Assembly: GCA_019359155.1 (NCBI GenBank)
Contig: JAHHHV010000089.1
Span: 1 to 64,000, forward strand
DNA: 64,000 nucleotides
Direction of reading: 5' to 3'
Origin: Pegethrix bostrychoides GSE-TBD4-15B
GTDB lineage: Bacteria; Cyanobacteriota; Cyanobacteriia; Elainellales; Elainellaceae
Positions within the stretch are counted from its first letter, which is position 1, and the number at the start of each line of letters is the position of its first letter. The notes under the pieces were generated by a model, which saw only the letters and a program-made list of their open reading frames with translations, had not been told where the DNA came from and made no database searches. Below, piece after piece: positions 9,815 through 19,500 of this stretch. A program made the translations under genes and the position numbers.

Positions 9815-11109
9815 CGAATCTCCTCTGACCGAATCTCTTGCGACTGCTCCTGCGACTGCTCCTGCGACGATGGCAGTGCAGCAGTGGCAGTGCGGCTCAG
9901 CAGGTCGAGCGCGGCCTGATACTGCGGATCGGCGGCGCTGGCCACCTGATCGCGGCTGATCGGCAGGTCAATCGGCACCGTGAGATCCGGCGAGATGCCC
10001 AGCTTATTGATGTCGCTGTGGTTAGGGGTTTCGTACTTGGCGATGGTCACAGCTAGCCCTGAGCCATCAGAGAGGCTAAACAAGGACTGGATTAAGCCCT
10101 TACCGAAGGTGCGCTCGCCCACCAGCTGTGCCCTACCGTTATCTTGCAGCGCTCCGGCCAAAATCTCGCTGGCGCTGGCGCTGCCCTGATTCACCAGCAC
10201 GACAAGCGGGTCTGAGGTCAGCGCCTGTCCTAAGGCCGAAAAGCTATCCTGAATACCGTTGCGGTTGACGGTGTAGACGATTGTGCCCTCATCTAGCCAG
10301 AGGCGAGCCACCTCAATTCCAGACTGTAACAGCCCGCCCGGATTGCTGCGGAGATCCAAAATATAGGCGTTGGCATCCTCGGCTTCGAGCTTGCGGATTG
10401 CGCCAGCGACTTCTGCTGTGGCGTTGGCGTTGAACTGTCCCAGCCGGATATAGCCGATGTTGAGTCCATTCTGCTGATGCAGCTCGGAGTAGACCGGATT
10501 GAGGGCGATGCGATTGCGGGTGACGGTAATGTCGCGCCCCTGATTCGGCGCTTCGCCATCGCCCACGACAGTCAGAGTGACCTGAGTGCCAATTTTGCCT
10601 CGCATCCGCTCAGCGGCCTCGTCGAGCGTCAGACTGGCGGTAGAGATGCCGTTGATCTTAACGATCCGGTCGCGGGGCTTGATGCCTGCCTGCTCTGCCG
10701 GGGAGCCTTCGATCGGGGCAATCACCCGCAGTTCGCCGACGGAGCCTTCTTGGGTAATCTGTAACCCCACACCCGTCAGCTCGCCGGAGGTATTGGTCTG
10801 GAGACTACGGTACTGGTCGGGACGCATGAACCGCGTGAAGGGGTCATCCAGCGTTGCCAGCATCTCTTGAATAGCCCTATAGGTCTGCTCGCGGTCAGTG
10901 AGCGGCTGCTGGAGGGCTTTTTGCCGCACGATCCACCAGTTCTGCTGGTTGAAGGTTTCATCAACGTAAGCGCGATCGACAATTCGCCAAACTTCGCTGA
11001 ATAGCTGCTGCTCTTCGGTGAAGGCAGTCGCTGGGGCACTGAAAAATCCCAACAGCAGCACAATTGGCAAAATTATGATTAGGCCAATCTGAAAAATTCG
11101 TTTTGTCAT
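9811..11109 (-). CDS. ctpA: Carboxyl-terminal processing protease CtpA (D1 processing)
   Basis: A 432-aa S41 serine protease that removes the C-terminal extension of precursor D1 protein in the thylakoid lumen, which is needed to assemble the oxygen-evolving cluster. A signal peptide with an ALA-like site is visible (LLLGFFSAPATAFTEEQ). It is followed by an N-terminal helical region, a PDZ domain at about residues 105-190 and the protease core, with catalytic Ser in NQGSASASEILAGALQD and Lys in GERTFGKGLIQSLF. Strings such as QNWWIVRQKAL and LDDPFTRFMRP mark it as CtpA rather than CtpB/C. The C-terminal tail is low-complexity (repeated QEQS, then two copies ending EIR) and comes from tandem DNA repeats. 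The downstream HD gene overlaps by 4 bases. Confidence 0.93.
   Translation of the reverse strand: MTKRIFQIGLIIILPIVLLLGFFSAPATAFTEEQQLFSEVWRIVDRAYVDETFNQQNWWIVRQKALQQPLTDREQTYRAIQEMLATLDDPFTRFMRPDQYRSLQTNTSGELTGVGLQITQEGSVGELRVIAPIEGSPAEQAGIKPRDRIVKINGISTASLTLDEAAERMRGKIGTQVTLTVVGDGEAPNQGRDITVTRNRIALNPVYSELHQQNGLNIGYIRLGQFNANATAEVAGAIRKLEAEDANAYILDLRSNPGGLLQSGIEVARLWLDEGTIVYTVNRNGIQDSFSALGQALTSDPLVVLVNQGSASASEILAGALQDNGRAQLVGERTFGKGLIQSLFSLSDGSGLAVTIAKYETPNHSDINKLGISPDLTVPIDLPISRDQVASAADPQYQAALDLLSRTATAALPSSQEQSQEQSQEIRSEEIR
9814..9869. repeat. Two adjacent tandem repeats at the ctpA/HD junction
   Basis: On the plus strand CCGAATCTC recurs with a 15-base period at 9814 and 9829, next to TGCGACTGCTCC repeated at 9840 and 9852 and started again at 9864. 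They encode the glutamine/glutamate-rich tail of CtpA and run up to its stop and the start of the HD gene. Confidence 0.85.
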
Positions 11110-11251
11110 GTAACAGATTTTAAACTTCTAGCGCGACTTCTGGCTACCCAAACGCCTAGATTATTGAAGCCAATGGGCTAGCGCCAGCTGTTTAGCAGCT
11201 CTTTGCCAGTTTTTAGGTTAGTGACATGAACTGGTGACAGGCAGGCAACAG

Positions 11252-11279
11252 GTGCGCTCTACCTGGTACGCTCTACCTA
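11252..11279. repeat. Tandem duplication, 14 bp x2
   Basis: GTGCGCTCTACCTG is followed directly by GTACGCTCTACCTA (12 of 14 identical) in the non-coding region upstream of ctpA. Confidence 0.75.
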
Positions 11280-11373
11280 AAGTTAGGCTGCATTCATCGC
11301 CAAGCTCATGCCCAGGGAAGACATATCGACGTTTTGTATCGCTCTACACTAACTCATAGAGCTTGAGTTTCTC

Positions 11374-11399
11374 TCTAAATTTTTAGTCTAAATTTTTGA
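11374..11399. repeat. Tandem duplication, 13 bp x2
   Basis: TCTAAATTTTTAG followed directly by TCTAAATTTTTGA, about 50 bases upstream of the gluconate permease start. It may lie in the promoter or leader. Confidence 0.75.
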
Positions 11400-11447
11400 T
11401 GAACGCTGCTCGTTGGGCTCGATACGTTGAGGTTTATAAAGTCAAAT

Positions 11448-12842
11448 ATGTCTACCGTTTCGCTGCTGTTTATCGCAGTTTTAGGAATTGCGCTTCTATT
11501 ATTTCTGGTAATTTTTGTGCGATTGCAGGCATTTATTGCGCTGCTGATTGCCAGCCTGTTTATTGCCGTAATTGGCGGCATCCCGCCCGCCGAAATTGCC
11601 GATACTATCCGAGAGGGCATGGGGTCAACGCTAGGCTATATTGCCATAGTCATTGGGCTGGGCGCAATGTTTGGCGAACTGCTGCAAGTCTCAGGTGGCG
11701 CAGAGCAGATTGCCAGTACGCTGGTGCGAAAATTTGGGGAGGTAAACGCCCAGTGGGCACTGGGACTGGCCGGATTGGCAATCGCCATACCGGTCTTTTT
11801 TGACGTTGGCCTGATTATTTGCATCCCGCTGGTTTATAGCTTGGGGCGGCGCACGGGTCGGTCATTGCTCTACTATGCGATTCCGCTGGTGGCTGGGCTG
11901 GCAGTCGGGCATAGCTTTATTCCGCCAACTCCTGGCCCGGTTGCGGTTGCGGCCTTGTTGGGTGCAGATTTGGGCTGGGTGATTTTATTGGGCATTTTGG
12001 CGGGTATTCCGGCTCTGGCCGTTGGCGGCGTGCTGTTCGGTAAATATATTGGCAAGCGAATTCACCTAGATGTGCCTGCGCAAATGGAGGCTTCGCTGGC
12101 TGAATCGCTGGCAATTGTCTCAGACGACCCAAAGCTGGGCAAAGATGCGTTCGTTCAGCCCGCAAAAGAGCTGCCAAGCTTTGGCATGGTCGTGACAATC
12201 ATTTTGATTCCGCTGGTGATGATCTTGTTCAATACTGCGCTAGGCGTAGTATTGCCGGAGGGAAATCCGGTTCGCAACTGGATGAGTTTTATTGGTCATC
12301 CTTTTACCGCTTTGACAATTGCCACGTTGCTGTCGTTCTATTTTTTAGGGACCCTGCGCGGCTACTCTCTCAGCGATATTCAGCGGATTACCACTAAGTC
12401 TTTTGAGCCAGTTGGCTTAATCATTCTGGTGACGGGCGCAGGGGGCGTATTTGGCAGAGTGCTAGTCACAACGGGCGTGGGGAAAGCCTTGGCCGAAACC
12501 CTGTCTGCTTCAAATCTGCCTGTAATTCTGCTAGCGTTCTTGATCGCGGTCGCAGTGCGGGTCAGTCAAGGCTCAGCCACTGTGTCGATGGTGACGGCGG
12601 CAGGCTTGATTGCGCCCGTAATTCAGACAGGTAGCTACTCGGCTCCGCTGGTGGGGGCCATCACGATTGCGATTGCGGCTGGGGCAACCGTGCTGTCGCA
12701 TGTGAATGACTCAGGCTTCTGGCTGGTCGGGCGCTATTTGGGCATGAGCGAGAAGGAAACCTTGCGCTCTTGGACGGTGATGGAGACAATCGTAGGCTTA
12801 GTTGGGTTTGGCGTTGTGTTTGTACTCAGCTGGTTTCTCTAA
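11448..12842 (+). CDS. gntP: GntP-family gluconate:H+ symporter
   Basis: A 464-aa polytopic inner-membrane permease of the gluconate:H+ symporter family, with about 12-14 hydrophobic helices. Recognisable family segments are FVRLQAFIALLIASLF near the N-terminus, HSFIPPTPGPVAVA near residue 155, and RVSQGSATVSMVTAAGLIAP near residue 375. I placed the start at ATG 11448; the open frame reaches back to a TTG at 11427, but the shorter N-terminus matches the family better. A gluconokinase follows 68 bases downstream in the same direction, so the pair forms a gluconate uptake and phosphorylation unit feeding the oxidative pentose phosphate pathway, unusual for an obligate phototroph. Confidence 0.9.
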   Translation: MSTVSLLFIAVLGIALLLFLVIFVRLQAFIALLIASLFIAVIGGIPPAEIADTIREGMGSTLGYIAIVIGLGAMFGELLQVSGGAEQIASTLVRKFGEVNAQWALGLAGLAIAIPVFFDVGLIICIPLVYSLGRRTGRSLLYYAIPLVAGLAVGHSFIPPTPGPVAVAALLGADLGWVILLGILAGIPALAVGGVLFGKYIGKRIHLDVPAQMEASLAESLAIVSDDPKLGKDAFVQPAKELPSFGMVVTIILIPLVMILFNTALGVVLPEGNPVRNWMSFIGHPFTALTIATLLSFYFLGTLRGYSLSDIQRITTKSFEPVGLIILVTGAGGVFGRVLVTTGVGKALAETLSASNLPVILLAFLIAVAVRVSQGSATVSMVTAAGLIAPVIQTGSYSAPLVGAITIAIAAGATVLSHVNDSGFWLVGRYLGMSEKETLRSWTVMETIVGLVGFGVVFVLSWFL

Positions 12843-12849
12843 GTCTTGA

Positions 12850-12887
12850 CTGCCTGATTTCTGCCTGAATTTTTGCCTGAATTCTTT
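12850..12887. repeat. Degenerate tandem repeat after gntP, 3 copies
   Basis: CTGCCTGATTT, CTGCCTGAATTTT and TGCCTGAATTCTTT follow each other, starting 8 bases after the permease stop codon. Confidence 0.7.
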
Positions 12888-12910
12888 ACCGCGCTTAGCC
12901 GCCACAGCTC

Positions 12911-14455
12911 ATGCCCCAGCCTTACATCATCGGCATTGATATTGGCACAACCGGCACCAAGTCAGTGCTGTTTTCCCAAAACGGTGCGGCGCTCAGCAAG
13001 GCGCTGATTGAATATCCGCTGCATAGCCCGACTCCTAACGCTGCCGTTCAAGACCCGCCCCAGATTTTTGCAGCGGTGCTGAATACGGTGCGGCAGGTGA
13101 TGGCAGAGAGTCAGGTTGATCCCAAAGCTGTGATTGGCCTAGCGTTAAGTAGCGCTATGCACAGCTTGATTGCAGTAGCGGCAGATGGCAGCTTGCTCAC
13201 GCCTAGCATCACCTGGGCTGACAATCGGGCGGCAGGCTGGGCTGAGCAGCTGAAGCTGGCTGGCGGCTTAGAAATCTATCGCCGCACTGGTACGCCAATT
13301 CATCCGATGTCACCGCTGGTGAAGCTGATCTGGCTACGACAGGAACAGCCGCAGATTTTTCAAGCTGCCGCTCACTTCATTTCAATCAAAGAATATGTGA
13401 CTTACCAGATGTTCGGGCAGTACTGGGTTGACTATTCGATTGCCTCCGCCACAGGTCTGTTCAATCTCGCTCGCCTCACCTGGGACAGCGGTGCGCTAGA
13501 GGTCGCTGGCATCCGAGCAGAGCAGCTCTCAACACCCGTGCCTACGACGCAGATTTTGTCTGGCATGAAGGCCAATTTGGCCAGTCAAATGGGGCTTTTG
13601 CCCAATACGCCCGTGGTGATTGGGGCCAGCGATGGCACTCTGTCGAATCTGGGTTTAGGCGCGGTTTCACCCGGCCAGGTGGCCGTCACCATCGGCACGA
13701 GCGGCGCAATTCGAGCCGTGGTCAATCAGCCCGTCAGCGATCCGCAGTCTCGACTGTTTTGCTACGCCCTGACCGACCAGCACTGGGTCGTGGGCGGCGC
13801 GGTGAATAACGGCGGCATTGCTCTGCGCTGGATTCGCGATCAAGTTGCCCAACCCGACCCAGCCGATCTCGATGAGATCCCGTCCTATGAGCCGCTGATG
13901 CAGCTAGCCGCAGCCGTGCCAGCAGGCGCAGATGGACTGCTATTTCATCCTTATTTGCTGGGCGAACGGTCGCCGCTCTGGGATGCTAATGCGCGCGGCT
14001 CGTTTTTTGGTCTGACGCTCAATCACGGCAGGGCGCATCTGGTGCGGGCAGTGCTGGAAGGCGTGTTGTTCAACATGCAGATTGTACTGCAAGCCCTCCA
14101 GGACTTTGCCGGAGCAACGCAGCAGATTCAGGCGACGGGCGGCTTTGCGCGTTCGGCCTTCTGGCGGCAAATGATGGCCGATGTTTTCAATCAGCCGATT
14201 ACGATTCCGGCGCAGTATGAGAGCGCCTGTCTGGGAGCGGCAATCCTGGGGCTGTATGCGCTGGAGCAGCTCGATTCGCTCACGGTTGATCCGGCGATGC
14301 TGGGCGCAACCTACCAGCATCAGCCGCAGCCGCAGCCGGTGGCTATTTACCAGAAGATTCTGCCAGTCTATGGCAAGCTGCTAGAGAAGTTTCGCGGTGA
14401 GTATGCCGCCATTGCTCAGCTTCAGGCAGAGCTAGAGGCGCTCAAGCCGCTCTAA
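12911..14455 (+). CDS. gntK: FGGY-family gluconokinase
   Basis: A 514-aa sugar kinase of the FGGY family with the two-lobed actin-like fold. The N-terminal phosphate-binding motif is GIDIGTTGTKSVLF, and the adenosine/phosphate loops are TIGTSGAIRAVV near residue 260 and FARSAFWRQMMADV near residue 415. Blocks such as SSAMHSLIAV, ITWADNRA and GTPIHPMSPL fit the gluconate-kinase branch (Bacillus GntK type), and the preceding gluconate permease supports ATP-dependent phosphorylation of gluconate to 6-phosphogluconate. Start ATG 12911. A xylulokinase-like alternative is less likely given the context. Confidence 0.9.
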   Translation: MPQPYIIGIDIGTTGTKSVLFSQNGAALSKALIEYPLHSPTPNAAVQDPPQIFAAVLNTVRQVMAESQVDPKAVIGLALSSAMHSLIAVAADGSLLTPSITWADNRAAGWAEQLKLAGGLEIYRRTGTPIHPMSPLVKLIWLRQEQPQIFQAAAHFISIKEYVTYQMFGQYWVDYSIASATGLFNLARLTWDSGALEVAGIRAEQLSTPVPTTQILSGMKANLASQMGLLPNTPVVIGASDGTLSNLGLGAVSPGQVAVTIGTSGAIRAVVNQPVSDPQSRLFCYALTDQHWVVGGAVNNGGIALRWIRDQVAQPDPADLDEIPSYEPLMQLAAAVPAGADGLLFHPYLLGERSPLWDANARGSFFGLTLNHGRAHLVRAVLEGVLFNMQIVLQALQDFAGATQQIQATGGFARSAFWRQMMADVFNQPITIPAQYESACLGAAILGLYALEQLDSLTVDPAMLGATYQHQPQPQPVAIYQKILPVYGKLLEKFRGEYAAIAQLQAELEALKPL

Positions 14456-14539
14456 AAAACTTTGCCATCTGTGGTATCCAAGCTGGCAACCTGCGCTATC
14501 ATGCCACTCACCCATGCGTTGAACCGCGATTTAGCCGCC

Positions 14540-15742
14540 ATGTCTCAATCCGTCACCTATCCGTCCCAGACCGATCAGCTGGAATTGACTGAGCGATCAG
14601 CCACAAATCAGGCCGGGGATCAAGTCGAGCCTCAAGCCGCCGCTTCCATATCTGACCTGCGCTTTGATTTGAGTCAGCCGATTACGACTGACCAAATGAC
14701 TCACAGCGCCACTAGCCTGATGGGGCTGCTGTTTGCAGATGTAGATCGGATGCTAGAGCGGGGGGTGGTGTTGGAGCCGACGACTGAGGCAGGAAAGCCA
14801 GAGGCAGGAAAGTCAGAGGAATTTGCGGCGGCTGGCGAGGGAATGGGACGAGGGGCAACCCTGGAAGCGCTGCTCGCTTCACCGTTTGGGGCGCAGTTTT
14901 CTTCGCTTGCTCCCAAGCTCTCGCCCCGCGATCTGGTGCCGTCTTTGGAGCCAGAAATTGAGCAGCCACCCGCAGCGCCAGAGCCTGAGGTCTCTGACCC
15001 GGTAACTCCTGCCGAGCCAGGGGGCAGCGCTTGGCTGGTGACGCTCTGTGGCTCGCTGCTGCTGAGTTTGGGGCTGCTGAGTTTTTTGCACCGAACTCAG
15101 GTGTCGGGGATGTGGCTGGCGCTGCTGGAGAAGTACCGTCCGGCTCCAGTCGAGCTGGTCAACGGGACTGAACCAGCTGCCAGCCAGTCTGCCAGCCAGT
15201 CTGCCAGTCAGGCGAGCCAGCTGGATAGCCAGCCTGAACATGCAGATTTCCTAGGCTATTTGCAGCAGTCTCTAGAGCGGCTATCGCGCCAGGCAGAGCT
15301 GCCGCCGCCCTCGCCAGATGCTACCGCCAGCCCCGCACCCAGCGTCATAGAGCGTGTCTATGTGCCGGTCTATCCGTCGGCGATAGCGCCCGTGCAGCCC
15401 ACTGTGCCCACTGCACCAACTGCTCCAGCGGCCTCACAGCCCGCTCCACGGTCGGCGCAAAGACCGGCTCAAACTCAGCCCTTACCCTCGGTGCGTCCGG
15501 CGAGTCCGTCGGTTGCAGCGGTGCCCAACATCGGCGCGGAAACAAGCCACACGCTGATTGGCGTGCTGGAGCTGGGCGAGCGGTCGGCGGCGCTGTTTGA
15601 GGTGAATGGGACGCCTAAGCGAATTGAGGTGGGCGAGCAGGTTGGCTCTAGCGGCTGGACGCTGGTATCGATCAGCAATCAGGAAGCGATTGTGCGGCGC
15701 AATGGTGAAGTCCGCTCGATCTACGTGGGGCAGAAGTTCTGA
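14540..15742 (+). CDS. Single-pass membrane protein with GspC/PilP-like C-terminal domain, function unknown
   Basis: A roughly 400-aa protein. It has a disordered acidic N-terminal region to about residue 155, one transmembrane helix (WLVTLCGSLLLSLGLLSFL), a Pro/Ala/Gln/Ser-rich linker (about 200-330, with SQSASQSASQASQ), and a small beta domain at the C-terminus starting TLIGVLELGERSAALFEVNG and ending VRSIYVGQKF. The last domain resembles the PilP/GspC homology region used in type II secretion and type IV pilus assembly, which is an analogy from pattern only. The frame is open from TTG 14462, with another ATG at 14501. I prefer ATG 14540, but no start has a good ribosome site. It probably lies in one transcript with tetR downstream (12-base gap). 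Confidence 0.6.
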   Translation: MSQSVTYPSQTDQLELTERSATNQAGDQVEPQAAASISDLRFDLSQPITTDQMTHSATSLMGLLFADVDRMLERGVVLEPTTEAGKPEAGKSEEFAAAGEGMGRGATLEALLASPFGAQFSSLAPKLSPRDLVPSLEPEIEQPPAAPEPEVSDPVTPAEPGGSAWLVTLCGSLLLSLGLLSFLHRTQVSGMWLALLEKYRPAPVELVNGTEPAASQSASQSASQASQLDSQPEHADFLGYLQQSLERLSRQAELPPPSPDATASPAPSVIERVYVPVYPSAIAPVQPTVPTAPTAPAASQPAPRSAQRPAQTQPLPSVRPASPSVAAVPNIGAETSHTLIGVLELGERSAALFEVNGTPKRIEVGEQVGSSGWTLVSISNQEAIVRRNGEVRSIYVGQKF

Positions 15743-15754
15743 TGTTTTTAGGCA

Positions 15755-16429
15755 ATGGCTGAAGATTCATCGAAACCTGTTGGGATGCGCCGCCAGCCAC
15801 GACAGCTGCGGAGTCAAAAGCGGGTGCACCAAATCTTAGATGCAGCCGAACAGCTGTTTATTGAAGAAGGATTTACTGTCACCACTACGAATGCGATTGC
15901 AGCTCGCGCGAACGTGCCAATCGGCTCACTCTACCAGTTTTTCCCAGATAAGGCAGCCATTGTGCAGGCTTTGGCAAGGCGCTATGTGGCGCTACTGCAC
16001 CAACGCTTCGAGGCGCTACAGACTGATGAAGCGCTACAGCTTCCGCTCAGTGACTATGTGGATCAAATGATTGATTTGACCAATCAGTTTTTTAAAGAAC
16101 ATCCCGGCTATCACGCCATTTTTATGCAGGTACAGGGCAGGATTCCAGAATTAGAGACGATTGAAGCTGCCGCTGATGCCCAGTTCATTCAAGAGCTATC
16201 CGCTTTTCTGCTGCGCCGCGATGCATCTCAGCAGACCCACCCTGAGGCAATTGCTTTTGTCGTGGTAAAAGCAGTGGGAACCTTGCTGTGGCTAGCGCTG
16301 AGCCAAGAGCCTGCTTTTCGTCAGCAGCTCGTGGCAGAAACCAAGCGGTTGATGTTGACCTATCTACAAAGCTACTTGCCAGATGCCCCTTGCCAGATGC
16401 CCCTTCCAGATGACCCTCTAGAGGATTGA
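15755..16429 (+). CDS. TetR-family transcriptional regulator
   Basis: A 224-aa regulator. The N-terminal helix-turn-helix domain (about residues 18-65) reads HQILDAAEQLFIEEGFTVTT followed by NAIAARANVPIGSLYQFFPDK, the classical TetR DNA-binding pattern, including the YQFFPDK end of the recognition region. Residues 70-215 are the helical ligand-binding/dimerisation part, of unknown ligand. Start ATG 15755. The C-terminal PDAPCQMPLPDDPLED is encoded by a 14-bp tandem repeat and is probably a recent, non-functional extension. The gene is followed by a terminator-like hairpin. Its target could be its own operon or the divergent gluconate/ctpA region; nothing in the sequence decides. Confidence 0.88.
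   Translation: MAEDSSKPVGMRRQPRQLRSQKRVHQILDAAEQLFIEEGFTVTTTNAIAARANVPIGSLYQFFPDKAAIVQALARRYVALLHQRFEALQTDEALQLPLSDYVDQMIDLTNQFFKEHPGYHAIFMQVQGRIPELETIEAAADAQFIQELSAFLLRRDASQQTHPEAIAFVVVKAVGTLLWLALSQEPAFRQQLVAETKRLMLTYLQSYLPDAPCQMPLPDDPLED
16376..16416. repeat. Tandem repeat TTGCCAGATGCCCC at the tetR 3' end
   Basis: Two perfect 14-bp copies (16376-16389, 16390-16403) and a third degenerate 13-bp copy, ending 10 bases before the tetR stop codon. Because 14 is not a multiple of three, each added copy shifts the reading frame, so the C-terminus was rewritten by the duplication. Confidence 0.9.
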
Positions 16430-16465
16430 ACTGCTTTTGCTAGACGAGTTGATGCGGAGATTTTT

Positions 16466-16506
16466 GCAGGGAGAGCAACCCAGAGGAGCTTGACCTCCCT
16501 GCTTTC
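16466..16506 (+). terminator. Hairpin after tetR
   Basis: GCAGGGAG and CTCCCTGC form an 8-bp perfect stem around a 21-base loop, followed by TTTCT. The position between two convergent genes suits a terminator. The long loop and short T-run lower confidence. Confidence 0.5.
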
Positions 16507-16528
16507 TATATCCAGAGTGAACCCGTAT

Positions 16529-19500
16529 CTAGAATCCGGCTGGCTGAACCTGCGTCATGGCCATTTCAAACCGGAAGCGTGCCACCAATGGATCGTGGTC
16601 GCTATCCTGCCGAGCGAACTCGGAGTTGATATGCACCACGTCAAATTCGGCCAGCGGCTGCAAATTGGGGCTGACCAGAATGTGATCCAACACTTGGGCA
16701 TTGCCCTCAAAGTTGTAGCTGTACTGCTCGGCGGCGGGCAGCAGATCGTACAGGTTTGAAAGCGCGCCGCCCTGGGTTAGGATATCCAGCGGATTTGAGA
16801 ACTGGAAGTCGTTTAGGTCACCCGCCACGATCACGTTCGCGTTAGGGTCAGCGCCTAGCAGGTCATCCACAAACTGACGCACAATCTGCGCCTGCTGGCT
16901 GCGCTGGGTTTCGGAGGTCAAGGTTGGCGGCTGGAAGCGACCAAACAGCGGCTGGTCGCCGCCCTTCGAGTTGAAGTGGTTGCCCACGACAATCACCCGA
17001 TTGCCCTGAAACTCGAACTCGCCCACCAGCGGCTTACGGCTGTTGGCAAAGGCATCGCCGTCTGTCAGGTCAGGATCCAGCAAGCGTCCGGGGCTAGCCG
17101 AGGGGGCACCGTCAACGACAGTAGTGTTGGTTGTAGCGCTGCCGCCGGGACGTTCCACAAAGCTAACGCGCTCTGGATTGAACAGGAAGCCGACGCGGAT
17201 GTTACCACCGGGCTGACCGCCATCTTCGCCTTCGGCAGGGTTGACGCTACGGAATTCGTAGGTGGGGCCGCCCGCATTTTGAATTGCGTCGATCAGCAGC
17301 TCGTAGGTCACAGTCGCATCTACGACACCATCTCCAATTTCGGCTCCCGTATTATCCTGAACTTCTTCCAGCGAGATAATGTCTGGTGACTTAAGGTTAT
17401 CTACAATCCGCTCAGCTAATGCATCAAACTTACCGTCGCCTAGATCATCATCCACGTTGCTGCTGCTTTGGCCGCTCACCTTCGCGCGATCTTCTTTTTT
17501 GGGGTCAAGATTTTCGACGTTGAAGCTGGCCACTGTGAGCTGATTTTCCGTGCCCACCAGTGCTGTGACTTCGCGCTCTAGGTCACCCAACTCGACCTGC
17601 AAGACTTCAGTGTTCAGCAGCTTAAAGTTGCTGAAGCTATAGTCCAACAAGCCGACAATCGGGCTAGTAAATATATCCCCAACGTTCACATCCGGTTCAT
17701 CTCCAACAATCACGTCATCGATGATAATCCGCTCTGGGTTGAAGTCTGTGGGCTGGATGTAGAGGCCGCCGCGTGCTGTGCGTGCTCCGGCATCTGCGCC
17801 ACTGTCGGCGACTACCGGAATTTCGCCAAAGCCGCTGGTTGGGCCAACTGCGACGGCATTGTTCACCTGCACATACATGCCCTCTAAGCTTTCGTAGAAG
17901 TCGATGCCGTCTTCAGCGGGGTCAAACGGACTGCCTTCAACGCTGCCGTTGACTGCGTCGTTGGCGATCACCTGATTGGGCGGCATGCGTCCGTCTGCGC
18001 CAATGATCGTGGCGGCGGGCAGCGCGTTGCCGCTGGAGAGCACCGTGAAGCCGGATGTTGCACCTGTGGCGGTAATCTGCGTCACCGAGAGGTCGTTGCT
18101 GCGAGCGGGCGAACCGCGAAACTCGCTGACTGTGCCGTTGACCCGCACCGAGTCGCCTAGCGTTGGCTTGCTGCCAGCGGAGCCTCGGAAGACGAAAATA
18201 CCTTCGGACGTATCAGGATTGCTGTCGGGGTGGGGGTCTTGGATGTAGAAGCCAATTGAGGTGACGGCAGTGACGATACCTGCGACGTTTACCGTTTGAT
18301 CCACCAGCGGCGAAACATGGCCTGCACCCTGAATATCGCTGATCCGAGTTGGGGGCGTGAATTCAAAAATGCCGACCGTGCCGCTAACTTCATTGGAGAC
18401 CACCAGCAGAGATTTGCCGTTCGGGTTTTGGCTAGCCGGAATAAACGTTAGACCTTCGGGGCTGATATCGCCTTCGGTGCTGACATATTCCACAAACTGC
18501 GGCTGATTCGGATCGGTGACTTCATAAACGATCACGCCACCTGTTCGCTCTAGGCCGATGAAGGCATAGACACGGTTATTGACTGTGCCAATCACAACGC
18601 CTTCCGGTTCGGGGCCTTTGTTGTCGCTGCGGCTATCAAACGTCTCAGCCGTACCGTTCGAGTTGAACAGGTTGGGCACGGCCTGGGCAGTGATTTGCTC
18701 TAGCTGATCGCCGCTGTCAAAGATCAAATTGCCGCTGCTGTCCCAGACCGAAAACGAGCGAGCGCCCGGTACTACAATCTGGTCATAGTCGCCATCGCCA
18801 TCCAGATCGCCATCAGCTGTCGTGACGGTGAGGCGACCCAAGTTGGCATCGTCCTTCAGCGCTTCAGCATTTGGGAAGCGGGTCGGGTCGAGTTGATAGT
18901 CATCGTCGCCGACGCGGATTTCCTCGTTGAAGCCGTCATAGTCGCGAGTATCGCCCTCGTTGGCCGTCACTAAATAGGTCTGGCCATTAATGCTAAAGCT
19001 AGCAATCGCGTCCGGTTGATAGAGTCCCAACACTGGCTCAAACTGAATTTTGATTGCGCCTTCGTCATTCTCGCCGTCGCGATCGCTGGCATCGAGGCCG
19101 TTGCTCTGGTTGAAGTTAATCAGCCCCAGCTTCACGGGCGTATCTTCGATACTGCTCAGCGTGCCGTCGCTGTTGATCGTGCTGCCTGCTATCCCAAAAT
19201 CATTGTCGTTGATCAGAGCAATGGTGTGTTCATCCACCACCGCTAGACCCTCCAGCTTTTCGACACCCGTATAGCCAATTGCTGCCGCATTGGTAACAAG
19301 TCGTTTGCTGACGGGTTCGATCTGAGCGGCTGCGAGTTCAGCCACCGAGAGTTGTTCGATGGTTTTGCCCGAAGTCAGGCTATCCAGCTGGTGCAGATTG
19401 GTCGCACCCTGCAAATCAATCTCGTAGATCAGCTTGTTGGAACTGGTGCTGCTGAGGTCATCGCGCTCTGCTACCAGAAACTTGCCGTTGCCTAGCGAGA

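Larger units (their letters stand above)
11110..11447. other. Divergent promoter region between ctpA and the gluconate genes
   Basis: A 338-base non-coding stretch between two divergently oriented genes, so it must hold both promoters. It contains two small tandem duplications (11252-11279 and 11374-11399). I found no convincing operator or RNA gene. Confidence 0.6.
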
